A stretch of DNA of 31,526 nt from Candidatus Dojkabacteria bacterium CG_4_10_14_0_2_um_filter_Dojkabacteria_WS6_41_15 (GTDB lineage: Bacteria; Patescibacteriota; Dojkabacteria; GCA-002793355). The stretch is from the NCBI GenBank assembly GCA_002793355.1, contig PFQB01000101.1, forward strand, positions 1-31,526, read 5' to 3'. Shown here in pieces: positions 7,250 to 13,556 of the stretch (position 1 is the stretch's first letter; every line of letters starts with the position of its first letter). Both the position numbers and the translations under genes were made by a program. The notes beneath the pieces were generated by a model that was not told where the DNA came from, did no database searches, and was given only the letters and a program-made list of their open reading frames with translations.

Positions 7250-8256
7250 TGTGTTTTGATTGCAGAAATAAAATAATTAGCAAGCATCTTATTGTACGCC
7301 TGGTCTTTGGTAATTAGCGTAAGTTCTTCGTGGTTATCGATGTATTTTGAGGATAAAAAATTTGAGGAACCAAAGACGGAGTTGTTGTCGATAAGCATGT
7401 GTTTGGCATGAAGCATTGTGGTCGGCCTGACTCTGAGTGCAATAATATTGGGATATTTCTTTCGATATCTTCTATGAATTCTGCCAATAAATTTACTATT
7501 ATTCGTTTTCGGGAGAATGACATGGACAGCAATACCAGCTTGTTGCTTTTGCTTAAGAATCTTCATAATCTTTTTGTCAGAGAAGTAGGGGGACTCGATG
7601 AAAATCTTTTCTTTTGCATTTCCGATAAGAGTGGACAGTTCTTTCATTAGCGAAGCTGTTGTGTGAAAAAGACGCGTGTCACCCACCTGCTGAGGTTCTT
7701 TAGATTGTTTTTTATTCTGAAATTTATTATCGAATATTTTTGTAAGTGCAGAAATTACTTCGGGCACCTGGATTTCCGTGAAAGTATCATGCCAGTTATA
7801 ATTGTGCTCGCTGATATTAAACCCGCCAGTAAAGGCAATAGTGTCGTCAATTATAACCAGCTTTCGATGGTCTCTCGCTGTTAATGAAGACCGCAACTTG
7901 AATAAGTGTAAGGGGTTTGTTGTTTTTATGGTAATGCCGTTAAACTGCATATGTAACTTGGTTTTCTGCGTGGCATACCATTCTTTAAAGAGCTTAAAAA
8001 AAGTTGCAGGAGTGTGAAAGGAAAAGATCCATTTATCGTTTATTTTCCAATTTGAAAAGTCGTCACACATGAATTCAATTTTTACGCCTTCCTTTGCCTT
8101 TGCTACCAGTGCTTCTGCAATTCTTTTCCCTATGCTATCGCCTTCGAAGGTAAAAAATTGCATACGAATTGTTTTCTTGGCTTGTGTAACTGACTCCAAC
8201 AAACGGTTCATCGTCGCTTCTGTTCCGATTATCAAGTTGAAACGTGGTTCTAGCAT
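7240..8256 (-). CDS. Phospholipase-D family protein (cardiolipin synthase-like)
   Basis: 338 residues with two HKD motifs: DHRKLVIIDDTIAFTGGFNI in the first half and LHAKHMLIDNNSVFGSSNF in the second, each with HxKxxxxD followed by the usual Gly/Ser-x-Asn. Two PLD domains in one chain are typical of cardiolipin synthases and phosphatidyltransferases. No N-terminal membrane helices are seen, unlike ClsA, so it resembles the ClsB/soluble type. An ATG at 8271 adds five codons, but those codons are the TATAAT box itself (8263-8268), 6 nt before the ATG at 8256; the shorter start MLEPRFN is the leaderless one. Confidence 0.85.
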   Translation of the reverse strand: MLEPRFNLIIGTEATMNRLLESVTQAKKTIRMQFFTFEGDSIGKRIAEALVAKAKEGVKIEFMCDDFSNWKINDKWIFSFHTPATFFKLFKEWYATQKTKLHMQFNGITIKTTNPLHLFKLRSSLTARDHRKLVIIDDTIAFTGGFNISEHNYNWHDTFTEIQVPEVISALTKIFDNKFQNKKQSKEPQQVGDTRLFHTTASLMKELSTLIGNAKEKIFIESPYFSDKKIMKILKQKQQAGIAVHVILPKTNNSKFIGRIHRRYRKKYPNIIALRVRPTTMLHAKHMLIDNNSVFGSSNFLSSKYIDNHEELTLITKDQAYNKMLANYFISAIKTQCI

Positions 8257-8262
8257 TTTGTT

Positions 8263-8268
8263 ATTATA
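8263..8268 (-). promoter_or_regulatory. -10 box TATAAT of the PLD-GDPD operon, leaderless type
   Basis: Perfect TATAAT on the minus strand, 6 nt before the ATG at 8256. It overlaps an upstream in-frame ATG and so excludes that ATG as the start. Confidence 0.6.
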
Positions 8269-8329
8269 CATAAATTCGGACGGGTTCGAGGTTGTAGACT
8301 AGCCCTGTGACACAAAAATCGTAATTCTG

Positions 8330-8338
8330 TGTTACAAT
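8330..8338 (+). promoter_or_regulatory. Extended -10 promoter of tig
   Basis: TGTTACAAT, an extended -10 (TGn plus TACAAT at 8333-8338). It would give a leader of about 20 nt before the ATG at 8365. A second, weaker box, TATCCT (8352-8357), lies 7 nt from the ATG in the leaderless position; which one is used cannot be decided by eye. Confidence 0.45.
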
Positions 8339-8364
8339 TCATTAGTTAAGTTATCCTACAGATT

Positions 8365-9483
8365 ATGGCACAATTGTTAGAACCAGGAGCGCAAAAGTTG
8401 ATTGGCTCAAAGAAAGTTATTTCCCAGGTTGGAAATGTATATACTTACGAAATTACCGTTAATGGAGCTGTTCAAAAAGACTCGTACGAAAGGCTGTTTC
8501 AGGCGAGAAATAAAGACGTAGAAATCAAAGGCTTCCGAAAAGGCGAAGCACCAAGAAACCTAGTCGAACAACAGATATATTCTGAAGTTGTTAAAGATCT
8601 AACGAACTTGTTGATCAATTATTCTGTCGAAGAGCTTCTGGCCGACGAGCAAATCATTGCAACTTCAACCCCAGATGTCGAGAAGGTGAACTTTTCTATG
8701 GTAGAAACTCCGTTGTCCTTTACGCTAAAAATTGATCGATTGCCCGATTACAAACTTCCCGATGTTAAAAAGTTCCAAGTAAAGCAGCCAACAATTACCG
8801 TAAAACCAGAAGATGTAGAGACCGCACGTAAAAATCTTTGGGAAGAATGGGTAAAGAAAGCGAAAGATGAAGAGAAAAAAGAATTCTCTGAACTTACCGA
8901 CGCCTGGGTAGAAAAACAGATGAAAATTCCAAATATCAAGACGATTGGCGACTTAGACAAGTTATTGGTGGAAGAACTAGAACATGCAAAACTTCATCAA
9001 GAAGAAGATTTACTGGTGAATGAATCACTTGCTAAAGCTATTGCTTCTATGAATATAACTGTTCCCGAAGGAATGGCTGAAAAGACGTTAGAGAGAAACA
9101 AGCAATCACAGGAAGAGCAATTCAAAAAGTACGGAATTACCTTTGAAGAATACTTAAAGCACTATAATAAAACTGAAGAAGATTACAAAAAAGAAGTTAT
9201 TGTATCTGCAGAAAAGCGCTTTAAAGAAGATGTCTTCTGGACACTGTTTATTAAGGCTCGAGGTATCCGCATAGATCCTAAAGATCCAAAAGACATTGTG
9301 TATATCAACTACGCTGCTTCCGCAATGCAGGTGAAACCAGAAGATAAGCTAAGCCAGCGTCAAGTTGATGTAATATTGCAAACCGCCGCAATGTATAAGG
9401 CAGTACAAGTCTTCCGCGAGGAAATTGGTTTGAAAGGGCACGTTGAACAGGGGATTGAAGTTGGGAGTGAAGCTAAAGGATAA
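8365..9483 (+). CDS. tig: Trigger factor lacking the PPIase domain
   Basis: A ribosome-associated chaperone, 372 residues. The N-terminal ribosome-binding domain (about 1-125) carries the signature GFRKGEAPR at 56-64. The linker DYKLPDVKKFQVKQP and a helix up to about residue 172 are followed directly by FSELTDAWVEKQM, the equivalent of LPELTAEF, which in full-length trigger factors comes after the FKBP-type prolyl isomerase domain. That domain, about 100 residues, is therefore cleanly absent, and the C-terminal helical chaperone arms follow, with an extended tail to residue 372. Chaperone activity should remain and proline isomerisation should not (inference). The stop codon lies inside the TAAAGGA heptamer array. 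Confidence 0.85.
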   Translation: MAQLLEPGAQKLIGSKKVISQVGNVYTYEITVNGAVQKDSYERLFQARNKDVEIKGFRKGEAPRNLVEQQIYSEVVKDLTNLLINYSVEELLADEQIIATSTPDVEKVNFSMVETPLSFTLKIDRLPDYKLPDVKKFQVKQPTITVKPEDVETARKNLWEEWVKKAKDEEKKEFSELTDAWVEKQMKIPNIKTIGDLDKLLVEELEHAKLHQEEDLLVNESLAKAIASMNITVPEGMAEKTLERNKQSQEEQFKKYGITFEEYLKHYNKTEEDYKKEVIVSAEKRFKEDVFWTLFIKARGIRIDPKDPKDIVYINYAASAMQVKPEDKLSQRQVDVILQTAAMYKAVQVFREEIGLKGHVEQGIEVGSEAKG

Positions 9484-9529
9484 AGGATAAAGGATAAAGG
9501 ATAAAGGATAAAGGATAAAGGATAAAGGG
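9474..9529 (+). repeat. Tandem heptamer (TAAAGGA)7 plus one variant copy at the tig stop
   Basis: Seven perfect copies of TAAAGGA (9474-9522) and an eighth, TAAAGGG (9523-9529). The array begins in the last tig codons and supplies its TAA stop (9481-9483). Downstream, CTTTA recurs at 9555, 9562, 9570 and 9577, the complement of the same core at nearly the same spacing, so the transcript could fold array against anti-array. It may serve as a terminator or be a slippage-prone microsatellite. Confidence 0.9.
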
Positions 9530-9585
9530 AGAACTATTGACTGACCAATTTAAACTTTATTCTTTAGTTCTTTAACCTTTAAATT

Positions 9586-9658
9586 GTCTCAGTAGCTCAA
9601 TGGATAGAGCAGTCCCGTCCTAAGGGAAAGGTTGTGAGTTCAACTCTCGCCTGAGACA
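9586..9658 (+). tRNA. tRNA-Arg (anticodon CCT)
   Basis: A 73-nt cloverleaf reads by eye: acceptor GTCTCAG with CTGAGAC, D-stem GCTC with GAGC around AATGGATA, anticodon loop GTCCTAA with T33, anticodon CCT and A37, T-stem GTGAG with CTCGC around TTCAACT, and discriminator A at 9658. CCT reads the AGG arginine codon, and the CCTAAGGG context matches known bacterial tRNA-Arg(CCT). The CCA end is not encoded. The first pair of the anticodon stem is a G-A mismatch (27-43) and position 32 is an unusual G. Confidence 0.93.
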
Positions 9659-9659
9659 T

Positions 9660-9694
9660 GTTTGAAAACTTAGGATTTTCCTAAGTTTTCAAAC
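9660..9694 (+). terminator. 15-bp perfect hairpin after the tRNA
   Basis: Left arm GTTTGAAAACTTAGG (9660-9674), 5-nt loop, right arm CCTAAGTTTTCAAAC (9680-9694), starting 1 nt after the tRNA discriminator base. It is AT-rich and lacks a T-tract, so it is at best an atypical terminator; it could also guide 3' processing of the tRNA. Confidence 0.5.
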
Positions 9695-9733
9695 CTAATT
9701 ATCGAGAGAGTCGAAACCACGAGGAAGACAAAT

Positions 9734-9796
9734 ATGCCACAATTTCTCAAAAAATTTACTATTGAATTACAGCGGGAATCATTTTTTATTTCGTAG
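9734..9796 (+). pseudogene. Possible 20-codon gene remnant cut by repeat element
   Basis: ATG at 9734 follows GAGGAAG about 9 nt upstream, an unusually good SD for this window. The frame reads 20 codons (MPQFLKKFTIELQRESFFIS) and ends at a TAG that belongs to the repeat element starting near 9785. It may be the truncated start of a former gene into which the element inserted, or chance. Product not recognised. Confidence 0.2.
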
Positions 9797-9884
9797 CATA
9801 GCTCAGCCACAGCTTCTCATGGATTCGTACGCTAATAAATTAGCTACTTACCTCATTCGTTGTTGTAAGCACGGGGGAATCTAT
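9785..9884 (+). repeat. Structured repeat element, short copy (element C)
   Basis: About 100 bp. Bases 9799-9884 (86 bp) are identical to 18719-18804, the right end of the long element. The left 15 or so bases (TTTATTTCGTAGC) instead match the left end of the long element near 18457. It therefore looks like an internal deletion derivative: left tip joined to right end. It contains the mini-hairpin GCATAGC at 9796-9802. It fills most of the gap between the tRNA and the MFS gene; no other feature was found in 9695-9928 apart from the doubtful ORF remnant. Confidence 0.8.
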
Positions 9885-9916
9885 TAGCAAAATATATTAA
9901 TTTGTGAAAATTCTGT

Positions 9917-9922
9917 TAAACT
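9917..9922 (+). promoter_or_regulatory. -10-like box of the MFS gene, leaderless type
   Basis: TAAACT, 6 nt before the GTG start at 9929. Spacing matches the other leaderless genes, although the box is a weaker match. Confidence 0.4.
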
Positions 9923-9928
9923 GCTTTA

Positions 9929-10486
9929 GTGAAACGAAACAAAGCGCTTACCACACTCTTCTTTTTTAATGGTATTTTTGTTTTTGGAGGGAGTTTCCTT
10001 GGCCCTCTTTATTCAATTTATGTTGAAGGTATAACAGGAAACATTATTTCGGTTTCAACTTCTTGGGCGGTTTTTATGTTTGTTGCAACGCTTGGTACCG
10101 CGGTAGTCGCCCAATTTGGGGATGCGTTGAAAGAAAAAGAATATTTATTACTTGCTGGCTTCTTGTTGCGGGCAATTGGTTGGTTTTGTTTTCTGTTTGC
10201 TACGTCGTATATGCACATTCTGTTGATTCAAGTGATTCTTGGTATTGGGGAAGCTGTAGGAACCCCATCTTTTGACGCAATTTTTGCGGAACATCTTGAT
10301 AAAGGGAAGCATGTTAACGAGTACTCATCCTGGAAAGTCCTTAATAATTTAGTGGGTACAATAGGGACAATTATCGGAGGAATCGTTGCTACCCGATGGG
10401 GTTTTCCTATCTTATTTATTGGAATGGGAGTGTTGGCTATTATCTCATTTATCGGTATTCTGACGCGTCCTCGTAAACTGTTATAA
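9929..10486 (+). CDS. Half-size MFS-type transporter (six TM segments)
   Basis: 185 residues starting at GTG. About six hydrophobic helices fit the N-terminal half of a major facilitator: the loop between helices 2 and 3 reads FGDALKEKEYLLLAG, like the family's G-D-x-x-x-K/R motif, and helix 4-5 contains LIQVILGIGEAVGTP. A normal MFS protein has 12 helices and about 400 residues; here the next gene begins 9 nt after the stop and no second half is present. Either it dimerises, as an ancestral-like half transporter, or it is a truncated gene. The lack of in-frame decay and the compact ending RPRKLL favour a real short protein. Substrate unknown. Confidence 0.65.
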   Translation: MKRNKALTTLFFFNGIFVFGGSFLGPLYSIYVEGITGNIISVSTSWAVFMFVATLGTAVVAQFGDALKEKEYLLLAGFLLRAIGWFCFLFATSYMHILLIQVILGIGEAVGTPSFDAIFAEHLDKGKHVNEYSSWKVLNNLVGTIGTIIGGIVATRWGFPILFIGMGVLAIISFIGILTRPRKLL

Positions 10487-10487
10487 T
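10479..10487 (+). promoter_or_regulatory. Extended -10 promoter of the HExxH-cupin gene, leaderless type
   Basis: TGTTATAAT (TGn plus perfect TATAAT at 10482-10487), 8 nt before the ATG at 10496. It overlaps the last codons and stop of the MFS gene. Confidence 0.6.
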
Positions 10488-10495
10488 TTCGATAG

Positions 10496-11164
10496 ATGAA
10501 ATTCAAGAACGGTTATATTGAGATTCAAGCAGATGTCCTTATGGAATGGTACGGCAAGCTTCTTGGACTTAAGAACGTACGTGCAGCAGCTTGCTTTCCC
10601 GTAATCTTTGTTACGAATAAAATTCCACTAAAGTTACACGATTCAATAATTAACCACGAATTAATACATTTTGCACAGCAAAAAGAATTGTTGTTTATCG
10701 GTTATTTAGTAGTTTTCTTTGTAGAAGCTCTATACTATCGCCTTATTGCCCGGAAATCTCCGCGAGAAATGTACTTACTTCATTCTGTAGAGCAGGAAGC
10801 CTATGACAATATGTTTAATCTTGACTACCTAAAGAAACGTTCTCGGTTTGCCCATTTAAAAAAGTATATAAAGCATAAGCCGGTAATATGGACAAATCTT
10901 GTAACCCAATTCTTTCAAGAAGAGGGTTTTCCCATTGTAACCGAGTTATCTGATGAGGCAAACAAGTCGTATCCAAGTGGGAGTAACAAGGGGAAAGTCA
11001 GCTTTTATGTTCTCGAAGGAGCAATGACCTTTTTTGGTAGTGTAAGTAAGGCGTTGGCGGTCGGTGATCGAATAGATATTCCCCCGACAGTCGAACATTC
11101 AGCGAGGATAGGTTCCAAAGGTTGCCGTTATATAGTTGCCCAAAAACTTAAAGAAGATGTCTGA
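10496..11164 (+). CDS. HExxH metallopeptidase-like domain fused to a cupin domain
   Basis: 222 residues, two domains. The N-terminal part (about 1-110) has INHELIHFAQQKEL with HExxH at 54-58 and a second acidic site SVEQEAYDN about 45 residues later, the arrangement of minimal zincin folds where a downstream Glu is the third zinc ligand. Between them is a hydrophobic stretch (LLFIGYLVVFFVEALYY) that may contact the membrane. The C-terminal part (about 155-218) is a small cupin: KVSFYVLEGAMTFFG, ALAVGDRIDIPPTVEHSA and a final GCRYIVAQK. I do not know a named family with this fusion. It sits between the MFS gene and clpP, each with its own promoter. Confidence 0.65.
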   Translation: MKFKNGYIEIQADVLMEWYGKLLGLKNVRAAACFPVIFVTNKIPLKLHDSIINHELIHFAQQKELLFIGYLVVFFVEALYYRLIARKSPREMYLLHSVEQEAYDNMFNLDYLKKRSRFAHLKKYIKHKPVIWTNLVTQFFQEEGFPIVTELSDEANKSYPSGSNKGKVSFYVLEGAMTFFGSVSKALAVGDRIDIPPTVEHSARIGSKGCRYIVAQKLKEDV

Positions 11165-11168
11165 GTTA

Positions 11169-11177
11169 TGATATAAT
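11169..11177 (+). promoter_or_regulatory. Extended -10 promoter of clpP, leaderless type
   Basis: TGATATAAT (TGn plus perfect TATAAT at 11172-11177), 5 nt before the ATG at 11183. The extended -10 compensates for the absence of a good -35. Confidence 0.65.
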
Positions 11178-11182
11178 TAGCA

Positions 11183-11785
11183 ATGAAAGGGGTTACCGCA
11201 AATATAATTATTCCAACTGTTTTCGAAGAAGATCGTAGGGGAAATCGCTCTTACTACGATATTTTTTCGCGTTTATTAAAAGATCGAATTATATTCTTAA
11301 ATGGGCCAGTTACGGATCAAATGGCGAACATTATTATCGCAGAAATGGTATTTTTAGAAAAAGAAAATACGAAAGAAGATATTCAGTTATATATACAAAG
11401 TCCAGGTGGTTCTGTCGCTGCTGGGCTGGCGATTTATGATGCGATGCAATATCTTAAGCCGAATATTGTCACTATCGGTATGGGCATGATTGCGTCAATG
11501 GCTTCATTGTTGATTACTGCAGGTGCAAAAGGGAAGCGCTTTATGCTTCCACACGCACGATTAATGATTCACCAAGTTCACTTAACAGGCCTTCCGCGCA
11601 TGACTGCAACAGAGTTAATGATTGAAAATGACGAAATGCAAAAAAATAAGCAATTGCTAAACACGCTTTTAGCCAAGCACACCGGCAAAACTGTGAAAGA
11701 AATTACAAACGATACCGAACTTGATAACTGGATGTCGGCCGAAGAAGCTGTAAAATACGGCTTAGTTGATAAGGTCTTAGCGTAG
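11183..11785 (+). CDS. clpP: ATP-dependent Clp protease proteolytic subunit
   Basis: 200 residues, normal length. Forms the tetradecameric protease chamber that works with ClpX/ClpC unfoldases in the cytoplasm. The catalytic triad is visible: Ser105 in GMIASMASLL, His130 in RLMIHQVH and Asp181 in TELDNWMSAEEA. The conserved QSPGGSVAAGLAIYD and AGAKGKRFMLPHAR segments are present. The canonical GQAASMG around the Ser is GMIASMA here, a modest variation. The N-terminal IIPTVFEE processing region is also recognisable. No ClpX gene is adjacent. The promoter of the next operon lies within its last codons. Confidence 0.96.
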   Translation: MKGVTANIIIPTVFEEDRRGNRSYYDIFSRLLKDRIIFLNGPVTDQMANIIIAEMVFLEKENTKEDIQLYIQSPGGSVAAGLAIYDAMQYLKPNIVTIGMGMIASMASLLITAGAKGKRFMLPHARLMIHQVHLTGLPRMTATELMIENDEMQKNKQLLNTLLAKHTGKTVKEITNDTELDNWMSAEEAVKYGLVDKVLA

Positions 11786-11794
11786 CAGTATAAT
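11766..11794 (+). promoter_or_regulatory. Promoter of the thrS-infC-rpmI-rplT-pheST operon
   Basis: TTGATA (11766-11771), a 17-bp spacer and a perfect TATAAT (11789-11794); the ATG at 11808 is 13 nt further on, leaving a leader of only a few bases. The -10 is the centre of a perfect palindrome, GCAGTAT-A-ATACTGC (11785-11799), which could be an operator. Confidence 0.7.
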
Positions 11795-11807
11795 ACTGCA
11801 TCTCTCT

Positions 11808-13556
11808 ATGAGCACTACTGATATTACAAAACTCCGACGTTCTGCAGCCCACCTGCTTGCTATGGCAGTGTTAGAGTTACACAACGATGCGAAGCTCGGC
11901 ACATTCGGAATCACAGACTCCGGCTTTTATTACGATATTGAATTTGATGAACCTATTAGTTCTGATGTATTACCCGCAATTCAAGTAAAAATGTTGGAGC
12001 TGGTGCAAGCCAATGTAAAAATCTCTTCAGTACAAAAGACGCAGAACGAAGCAATTGCGTACTTTACCGAGAAAGAACAACCTTATAAGCGAGAAACTTT
12101 AGACGACTCAGACACGAAAAAGGTAGATTTGATTGTAATTGGCGAAAACAGTTTTCAGGATATAAAGGTTGGTGATGTTGTTGAATCGGCTAAGAGTTTG
12201 GAAAACTGTGTACTTTTGGACGTCTCCGGTGCATATTGGAAAGGTGATGATAAAAGGTCCATGCTTACTCGTATTAGTGGAGCATGCTTTGCAACTGCCG
12301 AAGAATTAAGCACATACCAAGAATATCGAATAGACGTACTACGTCGAGATCACCGTGTAATGGGAAAGAAACTGGGATACTTCTCAGTAGACCCAGAAAT
12401 CGGAACAGGATTAGTATTTTGGTCGCCTCGGGGTCGTTATGTCAGAGATGTCATTGCCGGATTAATAAAGAGCAGGATGTTTCAGCTTGGGGCAGAAATG
12501 GTCGAAACACCAATGTTGGGAAATTCGAACGAAATTCGCCTAATTACTCAACCACAAAACGAGCAAATTATCGCCAAAAGTCTTTCCGAAGAGGGTGAAC
12601 ATTGGTATGCAATTCGTCAACAAGTTATCGGATCACATTTACGAATGTTCTCTTGGAAAGAACGTAGTTACCGCGATTTACCCTGGCGAGTTGGCGAAAT
12701 TGCCAAAGTGATTCGCTACGAAAAAATGAGCGAATTAGAAGGGTTGCACAGAACTCGTGAAATAACCCAAGACACCATAACTATTGCTTGTACGCACGAA
12801 CAAATAGAAAAAGAGGTGGAAATATTAGTTCAAATTATTGTTCAATTCGCTAGAGATCTTGGCTTCCCCGATTTCGAACTGCACCTTCGGTTGCCAGACG
12901 CAATCTCCAAGGCAGACAATGGCGAAGCTACATTTTTGTCTGGACTGTTTAAGACCATATCACGCCGGCAATCTGTCACAATAATCGAGGATGCTGCAGG
13001 CCGACAAGTTTCAGAAGTTGAGTTAGTTTTAATCGTAAAAGACTCGCTCAGACAACACAGAGAATGGTCAAAAATTCAGTTGTTATTTAAATTCCCACTT
13101 GAGCAGCAGCTTACCTATATGGGTAAGGATGGAGAATTACACGCGCCAGTTGTTATCAGAGCAACCATCGCCGGTTCACTCGAAAGGGTGATTGCAACGT
13201 TAATTGAACATTACGCGGGCGTCTTACCCTTGTGGTTAACCTACGAGCATGCTCGTGTTATCCCTGTTACCAGTCAACAAGAATTGTATGCAGAAAAGAT
13301 AGTTAAACAATTAACAGAGCGTGGCATTCATGCAACTACCGATCTGACTTCGGAGCCATTAGAAGGAAAAATCAAGCAAGCGGAAGAAGAAAAAGTTCCA
13401 TATATGCTTGTGGTTGGCGAAAAGGAACAGGCAACTGATGGTGTTTCAGTTCGTGTTCAAGGACATGGTGATATTGGCCTACTTGACATGGAGACGTTTA
13501 TAAAGGATATTCAAGGTGAAGTACAAAGTAAATCAATTAAATCTTCATTTGTGTAA
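11808..13556 (+). CDS. thrS: Divergent threonyl-tRNA synthetase lacking zinc ligands
   Basis: 582 residues in the textbook thrS position before infC. There is no N-terminal TGS domain. An editing-like domain (about 8-190: RRSAAHLLAM, GFYYDIEF, GAYWKGDDKRSMLTRISG), a class II catalytic core (about 190-480) and an anticodon-binding domain (about 485-575: LPLWLTYEHARVIPVT, KVPYMLVVGEKE) are recognisable. ATP-site motifs survive: VIRYE (motif 2, fRxE), GLHRTREITQD and GSLERV (motif 3). The zinc ligands of E. coli ThrRS do not: Cys334 aligns with Ile274, His385 with Thr325 and His511 with Arg451. The editing HxxxH is HLLAM, and the CRGPH segment has no Cys or His. Threonine selection as known needs the zinc, so this is either an unusual ThrRS or a paralogue with another role. 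Confidence 0.8.
   Translation: MSTTDITKLRRSAAHLLAMAVLELHNDAKLGTFGITDSGFYYDIEFDEPISSDVLPAIQVKMLELVQANVKISSVQKTQNEAIAYFTEKEQPYKRETLDDSDTKKVDLIVIGENSFQDIKVGDVVESAKSLENCVLLDVSGAYWKGDDKRSMLTRISGACFATAEELSTYQEYRIDVLRRDHRVMGKKLGYFSVDPEIGTGLVFWSPRGRYVRDVIAGLIKSRMFQLGAEMVETPMLGNSNEIRLITQPQNEQIIAKSLSEEGEHWYAIRQQVIGSHLRMFSWKERSYRDLPWRVGEIAKVIRYEKMSELEGLHRTREITQDTITIACTHEQIEKEVEILVQIIVQFARDLGFPDFELHLRLPDAISKADNGEATFLSGLFKTISRRQSVTIIEDAAGRQVSEVELVLIVKDSLRQHREWSKIQLLFKFPLEQQLTYMGKDGELHAPVVIRATIAGSLERVIATLIEHYAGVLPLWLTYEHARVIPVTSQQELYAEKIVKQLTERGIHATTDLTSEPLEGKIKQAEEEKVPYMLVVGEKEQATDGVSVRVQGHGDIGLLDMETFIKDIQGEVQSKSIKSSFV

Noticed and set aside
9474..9529. CRISPR-like array
   Set aside because: The repeat unit is 7 bp with no spacers and no cas genes are present; it is a simple tandem repeat.
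11164..11182. Missing -35 taken as sign of no clpP promoter
   Set aside because: The extended TGA-TATAAT -10 is sufficient by known promoter rules, so a promoter call is still reasonable.
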